Positions 58,801 to 64,000 of a stretch of DNA of 64,000 nt are shown one piece after another. Within the stretch, counting starts at the first letter, position 1; every line of letters begins with the position of its first letter. The translations under genes were made by a program, and so were the position numbers. The DNA is from Verticillium longisporum (lineage: Eukaryota > Ascomycota > Sordariomycetes > Glomerellales > Plectosphaerellaceae), in the NCBI GenBank assembly GCA_019188255.1, contig JAETXT010000005.1:620001-684000 (forward strand), given 5' to 3'. Below the pieces are notes generated by a model that saw nothing but the letters and a program-made list of their open reading frames with translations, searched no databases and was not told where the DNA came from.

Positions 58801-59611
58801 ATTTTCAGCTTGGCGCCCTCTTCCACAGCAATCAGATCGCGCAGCTCCTCGTTGTACAGCTCGATGAAGGAGCACTTGACGGCGCTCTCGCAGTCGTCGG
58901 CTCCGAGCTTGTTGAAGAGAGCTTGTAGCGCTCTCGGAATGATACCGGCAGCATCAGAGAGGAGACCCATGGTTTCGGTCATGTCGCCGGACATGGTGTA
59001 GGTCTTGCCGGTGCCGGTCTGGCCGTAGGCGAAGATTGTGCAGTTGAAGCCGGCGAGCATCTGCGCGAACGTGTCAGCACGGGGGTCTCGAGGGCTAGTG
59101 TGCAAGAAAAGAAAAGAAAACAGGGAAGACGTACCTCGTCGAGAATGGGCCTGACAACGTCGTCAAAGACCATGCTCTGGTCGGCCGCGGGCGAAAAGGC
59201 GCGGTCAAAGTTGTACGTCTTGTTGCTCAAGGCGTTCGGTCCCATGGACAGGTTCACGTCCTTGCCCTTGGCGGCGTCGGCTGACACGACGACGGTGCTG
59301 TTCTCCCTGACCTCGCGCTCGTTGCGACCGCGACACCGCACGACGACCTGGATGTTGGTCTCCTCGCCGTGGTCCACGCCGCCCGTCTCGGTGTCGTACT
59401 CGCGCTCCTTGCGTTTCGTGCTCGTCGTGGCCACGGAGGCCATGGACTCGGCTGGCGAGACGGCGCCGTCGCGGTTGAATCGGGATGACGACAGGGGGGG
59501 TCGCATTGATGTTCGTGCCGCCTGTCGGGTCCTCGTGAGGCTGCTCCCGGTCGCGGAGCGGAGGGACGATGCCGACGCGATACGCGAGGGCGGCTCCCGT
59601 TTGGAAGCCAT
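55846..59611 (-). CDS. Kinesin-5 (BimC/Cut7 family) mitotic motor
   Basis: Tetrameric plus-end motor that pushes spindle poles apart. Exons 59611-59135, 59060-57354, 57296-56844 and 56787-55846 give 1192 aa. After a Ser/Arg-rich start, the motor domain opens with NIQVVVRCRGRNERE. Its P-loop is GQTGTGKT (172-179), with NDLSSRSHTVF (switch I) and LVDLAGSE (switch II). The neck and long coiled-coil stalk occupy about residues 430-1000. The BimC box, TPMKMHYQFPTDLPKT near 1010-1030, carries the Cdk-site threonine. The tail ends RRKSPRLN. Introns are 74, 57 and 56 bp with standard ends, and the spliced frame is clean. Confidence 0.94.
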
Positions 59612-61446
59612 GATGGTATTCTGGGTGGACAATACTGAATGAAAACGGCTGCAGAGTCTCTGGGACGGGTACAAGATGCTGCAGCGCGATCTGTTGGAGT
59701 TGACGATTGAATGTTTGGTGACGGCTGGGGTTAGTAAATAATGCCTGCATCCAAAGTCCATATTGGGTGTGGGGTCGAATGTGTGGTGCTGTTGCCCTGA
59801 CAACGTCATATCCACTTGGCCGAGTTCGTCTCGTCCATCACTACCTTAGGTAGGTAGGTACTTCACCCAAAGGGCTGTCGCTATCTCAGGCGGAGGAAGA
59901 ATCCTGTCCTCGAGAAACGAGAAGATTTTCGAATGAATGCTCATGAAGTAGTTCTATCACTTTCAGCCGTCTCGAGTCGCCCCTCTCTTCCAGTGAATCT
60001 CCCCAAACAGGTGGCATGGCGTCGAGGACGAGACGGAACCGATCACTTTTCGAGCCGCAACGAGAAGGATAGTAAACCGGAAGAAGCAATGGGCAGCATC
60101 AAGATGATCAAATCTGCGTACTGGTTGCCGTGCGCTTGGACTGCCACGATGCTCGGGTTTGATGGCGCGTTTTTCGTCGTGTTCGTTCCAAGGAAACGAA
60201 AGAAGAACCCCGGAAAGACGTACACTTAAACGACACTGAAGAGGACGCCGAGAGATGTGTAATAACCGTGCAAGTTTGTTCGGAATGTGTTTGTGACCCG
60301 GTCATTAAGCTTCCACGTAATCTCTCGGTTGAACGCTTCAGGCGTGTCGATCGTTTGACAGGGCCAGGAAAAGAGAAGCTGTCAGACTAGGTTCGAGTCT
60401 CGGCCCGAAAATTCTCCAACCATTTCTGGCTCTGCGATAGAGACTGCGAGGAGTAAGCGGATCCCGTCTAGACTATCGACAGGCTCGACGTCGGTCATGA
60501 CCTGGGAGATCTGGGCAGACGACGGTCAAAGGTCTGCAGCTGTGCGATCAGATCTTGGCAGTCCTTCAACGAGCCACTGCTATCATCGAGAGCGTTGACG
60601 ATGTGCCTGATGATCAGACAGACGGCGACTATATCGCCCACCGACCCGGAAGTCAATCCGAGTTCCATCTGGGGGGTTCGTTCTCGTCATTCTCGAGAAA
60701 CAAATTTCGAGTATCGAGAGAAGCAGCACCCAACTACTGTGAACACAACATCCGGCTCGGGCAAACGAGGTTGGAAGAGGTAGCCTACCGTCAGCGCCGA
60801 CGAGGCTGTGCGTCCACGGAGTATGCCTCGACTTTGGCAAGCCACGTTTGGACTGACGTCAAGTCTGGACAACGACACACTGAAATGAGTGAAGGTGTTT
60901 GTTGCCTGCTAACGTTTGTCAACCTCGAGGGATTTCAGCTGGGAGATTGGGACAGTAAATGCATGTGCAGCCGCTTCTCGGAGCTCTTCAAGCCAAAGGT
61001 GAATGATCTTTGTGATAGTAAAGAGCCTCATCGCCTTACTTCCAGAGGCCGCTAGAAGGTTTGGTGATCAAGAGAAATCAAGGCAAACGAAACGTTTGGT
61101 GCGATGCGAGGGATCTGGTCGACACAAGGTTGAAAACGATGTATACATCAAATTCTTGCACGGCCAACCCCTACGTAGTATTACCAGGAAACTACCACAG
61201 CCAGATCTCCGGCTTGAGTAGGTGGTTATCGTCAGTCTACCTCAACCATGCCTAATACTGTAGGTCTGCACAAGCGCATCAGTACGTACCGATTTCCCCC
61301 ACAGACCAGCTCTTGCCGCCCCACCCTGCAAGTGCAAGGCCTGCGGTACAGGGGTCTGCAGTGGACTGGGCTGCCCTTCTCGAAGAAAAAAATCTCCCAG
61401 TCTGCAGAACATCTCTGGAGACTACTGTCCAGCAACGCAATCGATC
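59612..61446. promoter_or_regulatory. Divergent promoter region, kinesin-5 / rok1
   Basis: 1.8 kb between divergent starts. A TACCTTAGGTAGGTAGGTA motif lies at 59842-59861, 230 bp upstream of the kinesin ATG. The right end is a C/A-rich leader for rok1. A T-loop-like GGTTCGAGTC near 60392 is not part of a tRNA fold. No gene is supported. Confidence 0.5.
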
Positions 61447-63645
61447 ATGGACATCCTCAAAGTGCTCTCGCGCGGCATCAAGCAGGCCCCCAAGGGCGCC
61501 AAAGCCTCAGGCACCTCCACCGCCAATCTCCCCTCCGCCGGCAACCGCACGAACCCCCAGCTCTTCCACGATCCCGTACCTGCAGCGCCAGCGCGGGGCA
61601 GCAAGAGGAAGCGCTCCAAGCACGATGTCGAACCAGAGCCCGAGGCCGACCACGACACCGACCTGCCCGACGTCGACTTCTTCGCCTCCAAGCCAGAACC
61701 CGCCGAAGACGACAGCGATGCCGCCGCCGCTGCCGAACCCGTCAAGCCCACAGAGGTGCAAGCCTCGCCCGTCAAGGCCGCCAGGCTCCTCAGCGACGAC
61801 GAGTGCCGCCAGATCCTCCGCTCCCACCGCCTCAAGCTGACCCTGCTGTCGAGCCGTCGCAGGAAGGAACCCAAAGTGACCAAGAGCAAGAAGAAGAAGA
61901 AGGTCGCCGTCGAGGTCAAGGACGAACCGCTGCAGCTGCACACCCAGCCTCTGACCTCGTTCCGCGAGCTCCAGACCGTCTACACCATGGCCCCGGAGCT
62001 TGCCGAGAACCTGCAGCAGGAAGCCTACAAGGTCCCGACCGAGGTCCAACTGGGCAGTCTTCCCATTCTGCTGCGTCCGAAATTGGCGTTTGGCAAGGTT
62101 CCCGAGAAGAAGGAGATCGGGGACAGCTCGAAGGGGGTCAATTTCCTGGCCGTGGCGCCGACGGGAAGCGGCAAGACCATCAGCTTTTTGATCCCGGCCA
62201 TTGATAGCATTCTCCAGAAGCGAGCGGCGCAGGAAGACGAACCCGAGCACGAGCTGCAGGCCATCGTTGTCGCGCCGACGAGGGAGCTTGTCTTCCAGAT
62301 TGTCAATGAGGGCCGCAAGCTCGCCCTCGGCACTGGCATCAAGATTGCGGGCATGAGGAAGGATCTGCGTCTGCCGCATGAGGAGGTGGAAAGGCCTGCA
62401 GGGGAAAGCAAAGAAAATGAGGAGACGAGTGAAAAGGATGACGAGGATGCAGACGAGGAGGTGTTGAGCGACAAGGAAGACTCTGATGCCAGCGACAAGG
62501 ACGGTTCTGACGAGGAAAGCGAGGATGGAGGGGAAGACACCTCCAAGCCCATCAGCAAAGCCGATATACTCGTGACAACGCCCGCACTTCTCCTACACTA
62601 CCTCACCAAAGGCTCCTCCAAAACGCACAAGACCCTTGCTTCAGTACGGTCCCTGATCCTCGACGAGGCAGACGTCCTGCTCGACCCCCTCTTCCGCGAT
62701 GCCACGACTGGCGTCTGGTCAGCCTGCACCAACCCAGACCTGCGCATCTCATTCTGGTCCGCCACCATGGGCTCCAACATTGAGACGCTCGTCACAGACA
62801 TGCTCGCCGAAAAGGCATCAACGAGCCCCCTGATCCGCCTCGTCGTTGGCCTCAAGGACACTGCCGTGCCCAATATCACCCACAAGCTCATCTACACCGC
62901 CTCTGAGCAAGGCAAGCTCCTCGGACTCCGTCAGCTCCTCCACCCCACCTCAGGCGACGAGTCCGGGCCGCCTCTGCGCCCTCCCTTCATCGTCTTCACG
63001 CAGACCATCGAGCGCGCATCCGCCCTTGCCGAGGAGCTCAAGTACGACATTCCTCTCGCCGCCGGAGGCCCCGCCCGCATCGCCGCTCTCCACGGCGGCC
63101 TCACCGATGCGGCGCGCGCGGGCATCATGCGACGCTTCCGCGCCGGCGAGGTCTGGGTCCTCATCACGACCGACGTCCTCGCCCGCGGTGTCGACTTTGC
63201 CGGCGTCAACGGCATCATCAACTACGACATTCCCGGTTCGACGGCCGCCTACGTGCACCGCGCTGGCCGAACGGGCCGCGCCGGACGCGAGGGCGGCGTC
63301 GCCGTGACGTTCTACACAAAGGATGACATACCCTTTGTCAAGACGGTCGCCAATGTCATTGCCATGAGCGAGAAGCAGGCCGGCAAGACGGGCGACGCTG
63401 CTGGCGTGCAAAAGTGGCTCCTTGACGCCCTGCCCGACGTCAGCAAGGACGACCGGAAGAAGCTCAAGGAGAGGGGTGTCGAGTCGAGGCGCACGGGCGG
63501 TGCGGGGGCCATGATCACGTCGCAGAGCGGCTGGGAGCGACGAAGGGAGAACAACCGCAAGGGCGCCATCGAGGGCAGCAAGCTGCGGAAGAAGCAGGAG
63601 AAGAAGGCTGGTGGGGAGGGCGAGTGGGGTGGTATCGACGACTGA
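61447..63645 (+). CDS. rok1: DEAD-box RNA helicase Rok1 (DDX52)
   Basis: Rok1 is a nucleolar ATP-dependent RNA helicase needed for early 18S pre-rRNA cleavages and snR30 release. A single exon of 732 aa beginning MDILKVLSRGIKQAP, the family opening. Helicase motifs in order: Q-motif region VPTEVQLGSLPILL, motif I APTGSGKT (237-244), Ia APTRELV, DEAD at 406-409, SAT at 438-440, FIVFTQT, VLARGVDF and motif VI HRAGRTGRAG (from 604). Between Ia and the TTP motif there is an acidic Glu/Asp/Ser insertion of about 50 residues (320-370). The N-terminal 130 residues are charged and disordered with KSKKKKK nuclear signals. The protein is longer than yeast Rok1 because of these additions. It is convergent with the RNase H-like gene. 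Confidence 0.93.
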   Translation: MDILKVLSRGIKQAPKGAKASGTSTANLPSAGNRTNPQLFHDPVPAAPARGSKRKRSKHDVEPEPEADHDTDLPDVDFFASKPEPAEDDSDAAAAAEPVKPTEVQASPVKAARLLSDDECRQILRSHRLKLTLLSSRRRKEPKVTKSKKKKKVAVEVKDEPLQLHTQPLTSFRELQTVYTMAPELAENLQQEAYKVPTEVQLGSLPILLRPKLAFGKVPEKKEIGDSSKGVNFLAVAPTGSGKTISFLIPAIDSILQKRAAQEDEPEHELQAIVVAPTRELVFQIVNEGRKLALGTGIKIAGMRKDLRLPHEEVERPAGESKENEETSEKDDEDADEEVLSDKEDSDASDKDGSDEESEDGGEDTSKPISKADILVTTPALLLHYLTKGSSKTHKTLASVRSLILDEADVLLDPLFRDATTGVWSACTNPDLRISFWSATMGSNIETLVTDMLAEKASTSPLIRLVVGLKDTAVPNITHKLIYTASEQGKLLGLRQLLHPTSGDESGPPLRPPFIVFTQTIERASALAEELKYDIPLAAGGPARIAALHGGLTDAARAGIMRRFRAGEVWVLITTDVLARGVDFAGVNGIINYDIPGSTAAYVHRAGRTGRAGREGGVAVTFYTKDDIPFVKTVANVIAMSEKQAGKTGDAAGVQKWLLDALPDVSKDDRKKLKERGVESRRTGGAGAMITSQSGWERRRENNRKGAIEGSKLRKKQEKKAGGEGEWGGIDD

Positions 63646-63779
63646 TTGCATAGCGGTCCGAGGACATGGGTCCGTCCCGAAGCTTCGGGGGCACATGCGA
63701 ATGAATGAAACCTCGATGCCCACATGCCTTGAAATCTGTGTATATCGGAGCCATGAAACACCGTTGCACTGATTTGCCG
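63646..63779. other. Convergent intergenic region rok1 / RNase H-like gene
   Basis: 134 bp between the two stop codons; likely overlapping 3' UTRs. Confidence 0.5.
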
Positions 63780-64000
63780 TTACGTCGAGAATGAGCGAAC
63801 ACCCCGCAAACCTCGCTCTACGGCTCTATGCGCCGCTAGGTCATCGTCCCGGATCTCGACGTCCACCTCCCACACCCTCAACCTACCGTCCCCCCACGCC
63901 GCCCGCGCAGGCCCGGGCAGCTTCGCCCTCGTGGCTCGAGCAACCATGTCGGCCTGCGTATTCCCCGACACGCCCGCGTGGGCCGGCGTCCAGTTCATCT
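63780..64000 (-). CDS. RNase H-like protein, C-terminal part (truncated by window edge)
   Basis: An open frame runs in from the right edge, so only the last 72-73 codons are visible. It contains NWTPAHAGVSGNTQADMVAR, which matches the conserved (V)PxHxGxxGNxxAD block of RNase HI, with the catalytic Asp in the AD pair. After it comes a short Arg/Ala-rich end (RAVERGLRGVRSFST). The domain occurs both in cellular RNase H-like genes and in the RNase H part of LINE-type retroelements. The visible part shows no flanking repeat, poly-A-like tract or zinc knuckle, so I cannot decide between them. Confidence 0.55.
   Translation of the reverse strand, partial: MNWTPAHAGVSGNTQADMVARATRAKLPGPARAAWGDGRLRVWEVDVEIRDDDLAAHRAVERGLRGVRSFST

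Noticed and set aside
60390..60412. T-arm-like GGTTCGAGTC
   Set aside because: The flanking bases do not form the five-pair T-stem or an acceptor and anticodon stem, so no tRNA fold exists.

Overview
The window is nuclear DNA of a filamentous ascomycete. Short introns (about 47-100 bp) with GTRNGT donors and CTAAC-like branch sites, a lysine pathway through homocitrate synthase, a Pal1-family protein and moderate-to-high GC all point to Pezizomycotina, most likely Sordariomycetes. The protein sequences resemble Neurospora/Fusarium-type orthologues as I know them; no database was searched.

Layout. Positions 1-13865 are almost empty of genes: one 69-codon cysteine-rich gene (7500-7709, TATA box at 7250) lies between two gene-free stretches of about 7 and 6 kb with long homopolymers. 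From 13866 rightwards the window is densely packed. In order: rpb1 (RNA polymerase II largest subunit, minus), swd1 (COMPASS WD40 subunit, minus), thg1 (tRNA-His guanylyltransferase, plus), a TMA23-like G-patch protein (minus), homocitrate synthase (minus, 10 exons), a secreted proline-rich protein (plus), an unknown disordered protein (minus), an RSC4-like tandem bromodomain protein (minus), cks1 (plus), ero1 (plus), usb1 (minus), pal1 (plus), tRNA-Leu(CAG) (minus), a small tail-anchored-type membrane protein (minus), a Mug/TDG-type DNA glycosylase (plus), nop7/pescadillo (plus), an RRN9-domain protein with two zinc fingers (plus), a HAD hydrolase (minus), kinesin-5 (minus), the DEAD-box helicase rok1 (plus), and the 3' end of an RNase H-like gene running off the right edge.

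These are mostly housekeeping genes. Several serve ribosome production (nop7, rok1, tma23, rrn9), others RNA maturation (thg1, usb1), chromatin (swd1, rsc4-like), the cell cycle (cks1, kinesin-5) and ER folding (ero1). They do not form a biosynthetic or defence cluster.

The most striking observation is damage in two genes that should be essential. rpb1 has an in-frame TAG at codon 17 inside a conserved N-terminal motif, and a one-base shortfall in a C5 run that shifts the frame. nop7 has an in-frame TAG at codon 71 inside a conserved motif. All other spliced gene models here sum to clean open frames. The options are sequence error, pseudogenes with functional copies elsewhere, or recoding; TAG is also the normal terminator of several genes here, which argues against genome-wide reassignment. 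Other points are recurrent GGTAGGTA/palindromic motifs a few hundred bases upstream of many genes, a Gcn4/CPC1-type site upstream of homocitrate synthase, MCB-like sites between the bromodomain gene and cks1, and a perfect 15-bp coding minisatellite.
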